A stretch of 47,223 bases of DNA from Akkermansia muciniphila (GTDB lineage: Bacteria; Verrucomicrobiota; Verrucomicrobiia; Limisphaerales; F1-80-MAGS106). Position 1 is the stretch's first letter; every line of letters starts with the position of its first letter. The DNA lies in NCBI GenBank assembly GCA_945865375.1, contig CAMBEJ010000022.1, positions 1 to 47,223 on the forward strand, read 5' to 3'. Below, piece after piece: positions 8,121 through 16,439 of this stretch. Under the pieces are notes generated by a model, which ran no database searches, was not told the DNA's origin, and saw only the letters and a list, made by a program, of their open reading frames with translations. The position numbers were made by a program, and so were the translations under genes.

Positions 8121-8927
8121 ATGATGAAATATTGGAATGTATTGAGCATCGGCATCCAAAACACCCTGGTTTACAGGGTGAATTTCTTGGTGCGCGCGTG
8201 TTTCGGACTCATCCCTTTGAGCGCCACCCTCTTTCTTTGGGACACCATTTACAGCGCCAAAGAACCTGGAGGCAATGTCGCCGGTTATCTTTTGAGCCAG
8301 ATGGTCTCCTACTACCTGATAGTCACAATTGTTGACAGCCTCACCGCCGTGACCGAGGACGACTGGCAGATCGCCGCGGATATCAAGGATGGGAACATAA
8401 GCCAGTTTTTGATCAAACCTATCGATTATATGTCGTATAGGCTGAGCCTTTTTTTCAGCGGGCGGCTCGTTTACACGATAGCTGCCCTCGCGCCCATCAT
8501 GCTATTTATTTACCTCAACCGGGCTCATTTCGTCCTCCCCCCCGATCTCTTTACGTGGGCGCTGTTTCTCTTGTCCACATTGATGGCGGGGCTTCTGCAG
8601 TTCTTCATCTCCTACACCATGGCGCTGCTTGCCTTTTGGGTGACCGAAGTGTCGACATTTATCTTCATCCTTTTCGCCTTTGAGCATATCGCTGGAGGCC
8701 ATTTGTTTCCGTTGGATATCCTGCCAGAACCCGTTGTGGTGGCGCTGAAATTCTCTCCTTTCCCGTACGAATTATTTTTTCCAGTGAGCATTTATTTGGG
8801 GCGCGCGACCGGGGCGGAGTTAGTCCTGGGATTTGCGATGCAGGCTGCGTGGGTCGGTATCTCCTATCTTTTGGCAAGGCTTGTGTGGCGCCGCGGGATC
8901 ATGCGTTACACCGCGTCCGGCGGATGA
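8121..8927 (+). CDS. ABC-2 type transporter permease (first of pair)
   Basis: A 268-residue polytopic membrane protein with about six hydrophobic segments and no soluble domain. It resembles the ABC-2 permeases annotated as COG4587, which usually come as a three-gene set: ATPase, COG4587 permease, COG3694 permease. It would form half of an inner-membrane exporter. The stop overlaps the start of the next permease (ATGA at 8924-8927), so the two are translationally coupled. No ATPase gene is adjacent. Confidence 0.85.
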   Translation: MMKYWNVLSIGIQNTLVYRVNFLVRACFGLIPLSATLFLWDTIYSAKEPGGNVAGYLLSQMVSYYLIVTIVDSLTAVTEDDWQIAADIKDGNISQFLIKPIDYMSYRLSLFFSGRLVYTIAALAPIMLFIYLNRAHFVLPPDLFTWALFLLSTLMAGLLQFFISYTMALLAFWVTEVSTFIFILFAFEHIAGGHLFPLDILPEPVVVALKFSPFPYELFFPVSIYLGRATGAELVLGFAMQAAWVGISYLLARLVWRRGIMRYTASGG

Positions 8928-9838
8928 ACTCGATTTTAAGGGATCCGGATGGTCGAACCCCTGGATCTCAAACCACCTCTGACATGCCACCTTCTTCAAA
9001 CACGGGCTTCGAGCCCCCCCGAACCCGAAACCGGCTGGCTGGTTCCTTTGTCCGCTATAGCCGCATCTATGTGGCGTTGTGGAAGAACTCCATCATTCGG
9101 GAGATGGGTTTCAAGACGAATTTCGTCCTTTGGATACTGGTTGAAATGATCTGGTTTGCGCTCCAACTCGGCTTTATTCACGTGCTCTACATGCAAACGG
9201 ATCACATCGGGTCGTGGTCGAAGTGGGAGGTGGTTTTACTGATGGGAGTCAGCCATTTTATTCAACAGCTCTTCACCGCTTTTTTTCTCAACAACTGCAC
9301 TCAAATCTCGGAGCATGTCCGAACGGGGCGATTGGACTTCATCCTTCTGTTGCCAGCGAGCACTCGGTTCTTGCTTTCGCTTAGGCAGGTCGATCTTGGG
9401 GGTTTTGTGAACGCAGCCAGCGCGTTGCTGGTGATGGCCTATGCGGGACAGCATCTTCAACTGCACCCCACGCTGGCTCAAACCGTGACATTCCTTCTTC
9501 TTTGCGCAGTGGGTGTCATGATTCATTACTCCCTGATGTTCATGATGGCCAGCATCAGCTTCTGGACGGTTCGCGCCCAGGGTGTTATCTGGGGCTACTA
9601 CAACTTGTTTAACATCGCGCGACTTCCAGATGAAGTCTTTCACGGCGCCTACCGTGCGGTCTTCACCTTTGTCCTGCCCATGTTGCTGGTGTCCAACGTG
9701 CCAGCCAGGGTTGTGGCCAACAAAATGGCCACACCGGGAGCCGTGCTGCTGCTGGTCTTCATGTGTGCCGCCTGCTTCTGCATCTCACAGTTTGTTTGGA
9801 GACTTTCCCTCCGGCGCTACACGAGTGCAAGCAGTTGA
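8924..9838 (+). CDS. ABC-2 type transporter permease (second of pair)
   Basis: A 304-residue membrane protein from ATG 8924. After a hydrophilic N-terminus of about 45 residues come roughly six membrane spans (NFVLWILVEMIWFALQLGFI, LLLCAVGVMIHYSLMFMMAS and others). FWTVRAQGVIWGYYNLFNIARLP is the amphipathic segment typical of the COG3694 partner permease. The reading frame is open further upstream to 8849, but the ATGA overlap with the preceding permease favours 8924; Met at 8984 is an alternative. It is convergent with mqnA. Confidence 0.83.
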   Translation: MNSILRDPDGRTPGSQTTSDMPPSSNTGFEPPRTRNRLAGSFVRYSRIYVALWKNSIIREMGFKTNFVLWILVEMIWFALQLGFIHVLYMQTDHIGSWSKWEVVLLMGVSHFIQQLFTAFFLNNCTQISEHVRTGRLDFILLLPASTRFLLSLRQVDLGGFVNAASALLVMAYAGQHLQLHPTLAQTVTFLLLCAVGVMIHYSLMFMMASISFWTVRAQGVIWGYYNLFNIARLPDEVFHGAYRAVFTFVLPMLLVSNVPARVVANKMATPGAVLLLVFMCAACFCISQFVWRLSLRRYTSASS

Positions 9839-9859
9839 TGGTCAGACGATGCACTCGTC

Positions 9860-10753
9860 TCACGAAACCCAGCTCGGTTGGAAGACGGGTCCAAGCCCAT
9901 GTTTGACCAGCAACTCCATGAAAGTGGCGATGCCCCGGAGTTCATCCCCGCCGATGTGGTAATGAATGTGCCATCCCAGGTAATCTTGCCTGAATGCAGG
10001 GTCGAACTCGCTCCTGGATGCGATGATTTGATCCAGGGTATCCATGCCGAAATCTCTGGCCTCCCTGAGTTGACGCCTGAGATCGCTGTTTTCAATGCCT
10101 CGCTTCAGAGCCCAGACGGCATACACAAACGGCAGCCGAGTCAATTCGCACCACGCGGCGCCGAGATCCCAAATCTCATGCGTTTGTTGTTCCAAAGCAA
10201 ACTTGATCGCTGGATCTCCTATCAGGAGCACAGACTCCGGCATGGATGCCAGGTCCCAATTGGGGAGGGGCTTGAATTGGGGCGATAACCCCCGTTCCGC
10301 GAGCAGCACCTTCAGGAGGCACACACTCGTCAGCGAGGCGGTATCACAATGGACCGTGTGGATCTCCTCAATCGGCCGCGTGTGAGCGAGAAAGACGCTT
10401 CTCACCTCCCCCAAAGATGCGACTCCGACCCCGTTCAAAACGTCATAGCGATCCTTTAAAAGAACCTCCACCACGCTCACTAGGGCCGCATCCAGCTCGT
10501 CGGCCTCCAACATGCGAGCCAATTGGGATGGGGGAGCAATCGTGATGCTCTCCTCAAGGCCACGTGTGATAGGGACCGCGTTCAGATAGGGCACCGACCC
10601 AATGCGGAACTTCCTGGGATCCTCCGTCAACCGGGTTTCCCTTTGCAACTGGACGGCACGCTTCTCCCGGTTGAACTTGTGCGCCAGTTCCGCGGCTGAT
10701 TCGGCGGGTGCCAAACGGAGCTTCAGAAGGGGATCATCGGGGGGGAGTGACAT
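9860..10753 (-). CDS. mqnA: Chorismate dehydratase (futalosine menaquinone pathway)
   Basis: Makes 3-enolpyruvyl-benzoate from chorismate, the first step of the futalosine route to menaquinone. RIGSVPYLNAVPITRGLEE, near residue 51, is the family N-terminal signature. DAALVSVVEVL and LLIGDPAIKF follow in the order of the periplasmic-binding-like fold. The protein is 297 residues with a roughly 48-residue extension before the signature. It lies directly after mqnE, overlapping it by 20 bases in another frame. With ubiX, the prenyltransferase and mqnE it forms a minus-strand operon. Confidence 0.92.
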   Translation of the reverse strand: MSLPPDDPLLKLRLAPAESAAELAHKFNREKRAVQLQRETRLTEDPRKFRIGSVPYLNAVPITRGLEESITIAPPSQLARMLEADELDAALVSVVEVLLKDRYDVLNGVGVASLGEVRSVFLAHTRPIEEIHTVHCDTASLTSVCLLKVLLAERGLSPQFKPLPNWDLASMPESVLLIGDPAIKFALEQQTHEIWDLGAAWCELTRLPFVYAVWALKRGIENSDLRRQLREARDFGMDTLDQIIASRSEFDPAFRQDYLGWHIHYHIGGDELRGIATFMELLVKHGLGPVFQPSWVS

Positions 10754-11885
10754 AGCTCATTGAGGATTCTTCATGGATCCGGATCCGGTCATAAAATGTA
10801 TCTCGCTGGACGGGAATTCTTCCGGATTCGAGGATCGATTTGATCATTTCCGACTCAGTTTGCGACTGCGGAGCGGCTGAGCCCGCCATGTGGAAGATGT
10901 GTTCCTCCTGAATGGTTCCGTGCAGGTCATCGGCTCCAAATTGAAGCGCCAATTGGGCGAGCTTCGTTCCCAGCCCGATCCAGTAAGCAGTCACGTGATC
11001 AAAATTGTCCAAAAAGATGCGGCTGATCGCGAGCGTCCGCAACGAATCGAAACCTGTGGGGCTGTGATGGACTGGGATCGAATTATTGCCTGGTTGATAA
11101 GCCAGTGGGATGAACCCGGTGAACCCGTGAGTCTCATCCTGCAAGGCGCGAAGCTGGCGCAAGTGATCAACCCTGTCGTCCAGGGATTCGATGTGCCCAT
11201 ACAACATCGTGCAGGTGCTGCGGCCTCCCATCAAATGCCACTGCCTGTGGACGTCCAGGTACTCCGATGCGGATTCCTTTCCCTTCGCAATCAAGGACCT
11301 CACCTCTTTCCTGAAGATTTCCGCCCCGCCACCTGTGAGTGAGTCGAGCCCGGCCTCCTTCAGAATCTGGAGCGTCTCGACCACCGATTTTCGAGCCATC
11401 CATGAAATGTGAAGAATCTCGATCGCGGTAAAACATTTCAACTGCAGCCGAGATGACAAGGCTTTGAGGGCCTTGAGCATGTCTAGGTAGTACGTCAGCG
11501 GGAGGCTCGGATGCAGCCCTCCCACGATGTGCAGTTCGGTGATTCCTGCCTCCAGAGCACCGCGTGCTTTTCCCACCATCTCGGAGAGGCTCAACTGGAA
11601 TCCATCTGAATCCCGTTTCTTGCGGGCAAACGCACAAAATTGACAGCTCAAGATGCAATAGTTCGAATAATTGATATAACGATTAAGAATGTAGCTTGTG
11701 TGGAGGCCGTTCTTGCGTTGGTTCGCGAAGTCGGCCATGGCACCCACCGCGTTCAAGTTTTTTGATTCGAACAATCGAAGGGCCTCGGCTTCTGTGATCC
11801 GCCGGCCGTCAACCACTTTTTCGAAGATGTCCTCGAGGCCGCTGTCGCGGAGGGCGGTGCTTAGAAGAATTTGAATCGAACCCAT
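10734..11885 (-). CDS. mqnE: Aminofutalosine synthase (radical SAM)
   Basis: Radical-SAM enzyme adding the SAM-derived adenosyl group to the MqnA product to give aminofutalosine. The cluster motif C77-ILS-C81-QF-C84 is the Cx3Cx2C radical-SAM signature. GGGAEIF, TMLYGHIES and GFIPLAYQPGN fit MqnE/MqnC, and overall pattern and neighbourhood favour MqnE. The start was set at ATG 11885 (383 residues), where MGSIQILL opens a family-like helix. The frame is open to 12143 but that part lies inside the prenyltransferase gene. It overlaps that gene's end by 25 bases. Confidence 0.9.
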   Translation of the reverse strand: MGSIQILLSTALRDSGLEDIFEKVVDGRRITEAEALRLFESKNLNAVGAMADFANQRKNGLHTSYILNRYINYSNYCILSCQFCAFARKKRDSDGFQLSLSEMVGKARGALEAGITELHIVGGLHPSLPLTYYLDMLKALKALSSRLQLKCFTAIEILHISWMARKSVVETLQILKEAGLDSLTGGGAEIFRKEVRSLIAKGKESASEYLDVHRQWHLMGGRSTCTMLYGHIESLDDRVDHLRQLRALQDETHGFTGFIPLAYQPGNNSIPVHHSPTGFDSLRTLAISRIFLDNFDHVTAYWIGLGTKLAQLALQFGADDLHGTIQEEHIFHMAGSAAPQSQTESEMIKSILESGRIPVQRDTFYDRIRIHEESSMSYVTPPR

Positions 11886-12781
11886 GGGAAAATGACCTCC
11901 GTCGCTGTCGCCACAAAAAAAACTGTGCTGATCAGCACGTTGAGTCGGAAAAAGGCGATGTTTATCCAGTTGAGACTGCGCTTGCGTGCCAGCCAATGTT
12001 CCATCAACAAGCATATGAGAATGATAATAAGACCTACAAAATAGGCGATGCGAAATCGGCATAGCAACCCGAAGATACCCAGGATGCCCCAAGTGATGAG
12101 ATGGGACAGGAAGGCTGCTTTCAGCGCGTTCTTTGGACCCCACGCCACAACCAGAGATTTCAACCCCTGTTTCTTATCGAATTCATAATCCTGCAGGCCG
12201 TAGATGATATCGAAGCCGATGAGCCAGAACAGCACCGCCGCGGCCAAAAGGAGAGGGATCAGGATGCTCCGTCCAACCGGGAGCCAGACGATCTCTCCGT
12301 GGACGGCGAGCCAAGCTCCGAGAGGGGACAAGGCCAAGGCGAGCCCAAGCCAGAAATGGGTGTAGTCTGTGAACCGTTTTGTGAGTGAGTAGAAACAGAC
12401 CATGAACAAGGCTAGAGGAGAAAGGTAAAAGCACAGCGGATTCAGGAAGTAAGCCGCCACGACCAACAGGGCTCCGCCTGACAGGCAAACCAGCCAAGCG
12501 GCAGTGAGAGAGATGGTTGCGCTGGGGAGGTGGCGGTCTGCTGTCCGAGGGTTCAAGGCGTCGAATTTTCTGTCCGCGATCCTGTTGAAAGCCATGGCAC
12601 AAGTTCTGGCCCCCGTCATGGCGAGGAGGATCAGCATGAAAATCCTCCAACCCGGCCAACCGCGGTTATCCCGCGCCGCCACGAGCATGGAAGCCAGCGC
12701 GAAAGGAAGGGCGAACAAGGTATGCGAAAGCTTGATAAACCCGGCGTAGTGCCGCAGGGAGGCCGTCATTGTCGAAAGCAT
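11861..12781 (-). CDS. ubiA: UbiA-family prenyltransferase for menaquinone (MqnP/UbiA-like)
   Basis: Integral membrane aromatic prenyltransferase, about 306 residues and eight to nine spans. The first Asp-rich site reads NRIADRKFDALNPRTADRHLP and the second DIIYGLQDYEFDKKQG; both bind Mg-diphosphate in this family. In a futalosine cluster the likely job is prenylation of 1,4-dihydroxy-6-naphthoate (MqnP). The start was set at ATG 12781, two bases before the ubiX stop. The longer frame to 12934 runs into ubiX. Confidence 0.88.
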   Translation of the reverse strand: MLSTMTASLRHYAGFIKLSHTLFALPFALASMLVAARDNRGWPGWRIFMLILLAMTGARTCAMAFNRIADRKFDALNPRTADRHLPSATISLTAAWLVCLSGGALLVVAAYFLNPLCFYLSPLALFMVCFYSLTKRFTDYTHFWLGLALALSPLGAWLAVHGEIVWLPVGRSILIPLLLAAAVLFWLIGFDIIYGLQDYEFDKKQGLKSLVVAWGPKNALKAAFLSHLITWGILGIFGLLCRFRIAYFVGLIIILICLLMEHWLARKRSLNWINIAFFRLNVLISTVFFVATATEVIFPWVRFKFF

Positions 12782-12782
12782 T

Positions 12783-13340
12783 CTAATCCTTTTCCTCCCG
12801 CCACCGCGCCACGAGTTGATGCGGGGTTCCGAGGTGATCCAGGACGCGAGCCACCACCGTGTCCGCCACCTCGGGGATCGTTTGAGGACGCGTGTAAAAT
12901 GATGGGTTTGCCGGTATGAGCGTGGCTCCCGCAAGCAGCAATAATTCGAAATTTCTGACGTGAATCAAACTCATCGGAGTCTCCCTGGGGACGAGAATGA
13001 GCTTTCGCTTTTCTTTCAACATGACGTCTGCTGCACGCAATAACGCATCGGAGCTGAGACCGTGAGCGACTCTTCCTAACGTCCCCATGCTGCACGGAAT
13101 GATCACCATCGCGTCAAATACGTTTGAGCCGCTGACGAAGGGAGCGTTCATGCTCTTCAAACTATGGACGGCGACACGTTCGGGGACTCGCAACGAGTCT
13201 GGCAACTCTTCATTGATCACGGAAGCCGCGTATTGGCTCTGGATCAAGTGAACCTCGTGAACGTGTGTGTCGAGGTTGTCCAACAAACGCTGGGCATAGA
13301 TCGATCCACTCGCTCCGGTGATAGCTACCAGGATTCTCAT
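12783..13340 (-). CDS. ubiX: UbiX-type flavin prenyltransferase
   Basis: Makes prenylated FMN, the cofactor of UbiD decarboxylases. From ATG 13340 it is 185 residues and opens MRILVAITGASGSIYAQRLL, the classical UbiX start; VIIPCSMGTLGRVAHGLSSDALLRAADV and LVPRETPMSLIHVRN are core family motifs. It is first gene of the ubiX-ubiA-mqnE-mqnA operon. Its UbiD partner is not in the window. The 78 bases upstream in frame are not family-like. MITE copy B lies about 80 bases upstream and so sits in the operon's promoter region. Confidence 0.92.
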   Translation of the reverse strand: MRILVAITGASGSIYAQRLLDNLDTHVHEVHLIQSQYAASVINEELPDSLRVPERVAVHSLKSMNAPFVSGSNVFDAMVIIPCSMGTLGRVAHGLSSDALLRAADVMLKEKRKLILVPRETPMSLIHVRNFELLLLAGATLIPANPSFYTRPQTIPEVADTVVARVLDHLGTPHQLVARWREEKD

Positions 13341-13422
13341 AACATTCGTCTCGGAGCCAAGGTGGCTCAAGTTCGGTTGCCACGCAATATTCTCCTGCGA
13401 GGACCCAGCAGTTCTCACTTTC

Positions 13423-13657
13423 TGAACTCAGTAAAACGACCCTGTTTAGCCTGATGCTCGAGCCACTCCAATTCCCTGCTCCTAATCGTAATCGTAATCG
13501 TAATCGTAATCCACCCCTCTGTTTCAAGGGCAACACCCGAGGATTACGATTACGATTACGATTACGATTACGATTACGATTACGATTACGATTAGGAAAA
13601 ACGGAGGAATTGGGGTTGCGCGCCCAGATCACGATTTCAACCGGTTTTACTGAGGTC
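13423..13657. mobile_element. MITE-like element, copy B (longest hexamer tract)
   Basis: Same orientation as copy A. Begins TGAACTCAGTAAAACGACC, ends CCGGTTTTACTGAGGTC. Four AATCGT units (13484-13507) face eight perfect ATTACG units (13543-13590) across a core of about 30 bases containing CCCCTCTG and TTTCAAGGGCAAC, so one strand can fold into a long hairpin. It lies between ubiX and the amidase gene, which point away from each other, so promoters for both probably lie near it. Confidence 0.85.
13543..13590. repeat. Eight perfect ATTACG hexamers inside MITE copy B
   Basis: A 48-base uninterrupted tract of the unit ATTACG. The matching position holds one unit in copy A and three in copies C and D, so the tract has varied after the element spread. 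All frames through it are open and read as alternating Asn-Arg, Ile-Thr or Leu-Arg type dipeptides, which creates spurious ORFs. Confidence 0.9.
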
Positions 13658-13706
13658 TGACTTTGAAAAGTGATGGGGCAGGGTCTCACACCTGCCGGTT
13701 CGCGGA

Positions 13707-14957
13707 GTGTCCCACTCCACCGACCACAATGCAAACTGCTGTCTTCTGGCTTGTGTGTCTGGCAAAGCTTCTCACAATAGGAGGGTGCCCAATACGTTCG
13801 GAGAGGACTGTTTAGCCTCAATCCAGGTAGGCCTGACCTGGGTGCTCTTGTTTTCAGCTTTGGGATGTCAACAGGCTTCTCGATCAAGCGTGAGCCGTCT
13901 GACCCCTTTGTCCGGCCACCAATCCAATGGGCAGAGAGAGGCATTCAAATTGCCCGACGCTTCGAATGCGCTGTCCGCCGAGGTTCCCAAACTGGTCCAG
14001 GATGAGCCCGTGGTTAACGATGAGCCTCGGCCTGCTCCCCTAGCCCTTCCAACCTCGGCTGCAGGGGTCCAAATCTCCACTAATTCTTGGGTTTCCGTAG
14101 CATCATGGTGCGTCACGAACGGTTTGCCGGGCTGCGCATTGGTTTTATTTCAAGGGCGACATCTGGTTCAAACCGCACGAACGGCCCTGGATCTGACTCC
14201 TGGCTTCCCTCTTGCCAAGTGGCGCGGTGCAAATTGTTGGCTGGCTTTTCCCCTCAGATGGGATGCTGCAGGCAGCCTGCTCGCCAACGCGATGGACATC
14301 GAGAAGACTTTGAAGCCGCTGTTGAGTATGGCCCCCTTGCCAACTCCTAGCCTATCCAAAGGCGTTATTGTGGTTGACCCTGGGCATGGGGGACGAAACG
14401 TGGGCACTCAGAGCGTTGTGGACGGCAAGTTCGAGAAGGAGTTGACCCTGGACCTGGCGTTTCGTCTCTCAGGTCTTCTTGAAACCAGGGGATGGACAGT
14501 GGCGATGACTCGGACCAACGATACCGAGTTCGGCGTCGCCGAACGCGTCGCCATGGCGGATCTGCGTGGAGCGGCTATTTTTCTGAGCCTCCACTTTAAC
14601 TCAGAACCAACGCGGCTTCAATCTGGGATCGAAACCTACTGCCTGACACCGGTCGGCATGAACTCTCATTTGATCCGTGACTCTAGCGACAGGCCGGATC
14701 TGGCGTTTCCAAACAATTCCTTTGATGACGACAATTTACGTCTCTCCATGCGGATTCATCACGCGCTTGTGAATGCTTCAGGGCAGGCAGACCGGGGGTT
14801 GCGTCGGGCACGCTATCCGGGCGTTCTCAGGCTCCAGAATCGCCCCGCTGTTCTGGTGGAGGCAGGCTATCTTTCGAACAGACAAGAGAGCCTGCTGATC
14901 AGCCAGGCTTCGTACCGACAACGCCTTGCCGAGGCCTTGGCATCGGCACTTGATTAG
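13707..14957 (+). CDS. Secreted N-acetylmuramoyl-L-alanine amidase (Amidase_3), probable lipoprotein
   Basis: Peptidoglycan amidase cutting the MurNAc-L-Ala bond. The C-terminal domain from about residue 220 has the zinc ligands in order: VVDPGHGG (His), GKFEKELTLDLA (Glu) and FLSLHFNSE (His), plus the catalytic Glu in VLVEAGYLSN. Upstream is a hydrophobic stretch VGLTWVLLFSALGC ending in a lipobox-like L-S-A-L-G-C, so it may be a lipoprotein, then a Pro/Ser-rich linker. Length is 416 residues from 13707. The start is uncertain: a GTG at 13785 preceded by GGAGG would remove 26 odd residues, although the spacing is too short to be a good ribosome site. Confidence 0.85.
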   Translation: MSHSTDHNANCCLLACVSGKASHNRRVPNTFGEDCLASIQVGLTWVLLFSALGCQQASRSSVSRLTPLSGHQSNGQREAFKLPDASNALSAEVPKLVQDEPVVNDEPRPAPLALPTSAAGVQISTNSWVSVASWCVTNGLPGCALVLFQGRHLVQTARTALDLTPGFPLAKWRGANCWLAFPLRWDAAGSLLANAMDIEKTLKPLLSMAPLPTPSLSKGVIVVDPGHGGRNVGTQSVVDGKFEKELTLDLAFRLSGLLETRGWTVAMTRTNDTEFGVAERVAMADLRGAAIFLSLHFNSEPTRLQSGIETYCLTPVGMNSHLIRDSSDRPDLAFPNNSFDDDNLRLSMRIHHALVNASGQADRGLRRARYPGVLRLQNRPAVLVEAGYLSNRQESLLISQASYRQRLAEALASALD

Positions 14958-15110
14958 CATCGCCATGACAATTTACCTCGGCGCGCGGCCTTCCAGGCCG
15001 CAGCATGTTCTTTCTGGTTGCGCGCTCGATTTGTGGTACATCTGCCTCAGCTTTCCACCCGCTGCGGCCTGGAAGGCCGCGCGCCGGGCAAAATGTCGTG
15101 GCAATGTATC
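14958..15110. repeat. GC-rich palindrome, copy 1 of the GCGCGGCCTTCCAGG family
   Basis: Left arm CGGCGCGCGGCCTTCCAGGC at about 14980 pairs with CTGCGGCCTGGAAGGCCGCG at about 15062-15085. The loop is about 55 bases and starts AGCATGTTCTTTCTGG. Outer flanks CATGACAATTTAC and GTAAAATGTCGTGG-like sequence also pair loosely. A close relative lies at 35088-35240. It follows the amidase stop. Confidence 0.75.
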
Positions 15111-15126
15111 AGAGCCTGTATTGACT

Positions 15127-15210
15127 CAATGCGTTGGAGCGCCGCAATCTTTGCGGCATGGAAATAGGCGCGAAGTATCCGTGCCGCAAGGATTGCGGCG
15201 CTCCGCCAAG
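15127..15210. repeat. GC-rich palindrome of GGAGCGCCGCAATC type
   Basis: The left arm GGAGCGCCGCAATCTTTGCG (about 15135) faces an almost perfect reverse complement ending CGCTCCGCCAA (about 15178-15208); one or two mismatches in about 25 pairs, loop about 28 bases. It sits just upstream of the epimerase gene and would form a strong hairpin in its leader. Confidence 0.7.
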
Positions 15211-15259
15211 CACTGCTTTGCAAGCGCCTCAATTTGACTGCGAATTTGACCCAGTTTCC

Positions 15260-16243
15260 ATGTCCACCTTTAAGCCTGTATCATCACACAACCCCCGCCG
15301 CATCCTTGTGACGGGAGGAGCCGGTTTCGTTGGTTCCCATTTGGTGGGCCGACTACTTGGAGAGGGTCACGAGGTCACGATCATCGATGATTGTTCCACA
15401 GGGACGGCAGAAAATCTGACGCTTCACAAAGGCAATTCTCGAATGGATTTGAGGGTCTGCAGAGTGTCGGATTGCGGTGAGCTTGTGGGCATCGTCCGCC
15501 GGGTCGACTTTGTTTTTCACCTTGCGGCTGCGGTGGGCGTAGATTTGGTGGTGAATTCGCCTATCAGGACCATCCAGACCAATCTGCGGGAGACCGAAGT
15601 GCTCCTGGAAGCAGCCAGCCTGAGTGGCACGCCAGTGCTTTTAGCTTCGACCTCAGAGGTTTACGGAAAGAGTTCGAAGCCACTCTTTGCGGAGACGGAC
15701 GATCTCTTGATAGGTCCACCGACCCTCGGTCGATGGAGTTACGCGTGCTCGAAGCTGATGGATGAATTCCTCGCAATGGCCTATTTCAAAGAGCGCAACC
15801 TTCCCATCATCATCGCGAGGCTATTCAACACGGTGGGCCCGCGCCAAACGGGTCGTTACGGCATGGTGCTGCCGAGGTTCATCGAGTCGGCAAAGACAAA
15901 TCAGCCTTTGCGAGTCTTTGGCGATGGCAGTCAGAGTCGCTGTTTTTGTTACGTAAACGACACTGTTGAATCCCTGGTGCGGCTTGCTTGGAGCGATCAA
16001 GCCCGAGGGCAGGTGTTTAATGTGGGAGCCACGGACGAAATCCAGATCATTGAACTCGCGCGCTTGGTGATCGAGGTGCTCGAATCGAAGTCCCGGATCC
16101 AACTGGTGCCTTACGCGGAGGCTTACTCGACTGGATTTGAAGACATGCGCCGAAGAAAACCTGACGTGAACAAACTATTCGAATGCGTTGGCTTCAGGCC
16201 TGCAACCGGGCTGCGCGACATCATCAAGCTGGCGGCGGGTTGA
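15260..16243 (+). CDS. NAD-dependent sugar-nucleotide epimerase/dehydratase
   Basis: Extended short-chain dehydrogenase of 327 residues, in the UDP-glucose 4-epimerase / UDP-glucuronate decarboxylase group. The NAD loop GGAGFVGSH is at residues 19-27. STSEVYG gives the catalytic Thr/Ser, and the Tyr161-x3-Lys165 pair lies in SYACSKLMDE. ARLFNTVGPRQTGRYGMVLP is the substrate-binding segment usual in UDP-sugar enzymes. The exact sugar is not determinable. The start ATG 15260 gives the standard N-terminus; the upstream open frame runs through a palindrome and is not coding-like. No other polysaccharide genes are adjacent. Confidence 0.85.
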   Translation: MSTFKPVSSHNPRRILVTGGAGFVGSHLVGRLLGEGHEVTIIDDCSTGTAENLTLHKGNSRMDLRVCRVSDCGELVGIVRRVDFVFHLAAAVGVDLVVNSPIRTIQTNLRETEVLLEAASLSGTPVLLASTSEVYGKSSKPLFAETDDLLIGPPTLGRWSYACSKLMDEFLAMAYFKERNLPIIIARLFNTVGPRQTGRYGMVLPRFIESAKTNQPLRVFGDGSQSRCFCYVNDTVESLVRLAWSDQARGQVFNVGATDEIQIIELARLVIEVLESKSRIQLVPYAEAYSTGFEDMRRRKPDVNKLFECVGFRPATGLRDIIKLAAG

Positions 16244-16384
16244 TAGGCGCGAGTTGAAAACGCAGGGCTTTCCTTTGTCTTTCGCATGCGTTGGGACCCT
16301 GCACCACTCAAACAGGGGCATGGAAATGGGGTGGCTTGTTGTGTGTCGCGGGAAACGATTCGAGGAGGAGGAGCCGGTTAGGCA

Positions 16385-16414
16385 AAGAAAAAGGGCACCC
16401 GATGGGGTGCCCTT
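16385..16414 (-). terminator. Rho-independent terminator of the pseudopilin gene
   Basis: Perfect 10-base-pair stem: AAGGGCACCC (16391-16400), loop GATG, GGGTGCCCTT (16405-16414). Read on the minus strand it is followed by TTTTTCTTT. It lies 26 bases beyond the pseudopilin stop, in the right orientation. Confidence 0.9.
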
Positions 16415-16439
16415 CGCGGAAGAGAAAGTGGCCTTGGGT

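Noticed and set aside
13484..13590. Possible CRISPR array or telomere-like repeat
   Set aside because: The units are six bases without spacers and occur as two facing tracts inside a mobile-type element, so neither fits.
13454..13660. Frame with Asn-Arg and Leu-Arg runs inside copy B
   Set aside because: It lies entirely inside the repeat. Corresponding frames in the other copies are interrupted or shifted, so no protein is conserved.
13210..13944. Long minus-strand frame with an Asn-Arg dipeptide run
   Set aside because: It runs through MITE copy B and antisense to the amidase and ubiX genes. The dipeptide run is just the hexamer tract, and the rest has no family-like pattern.
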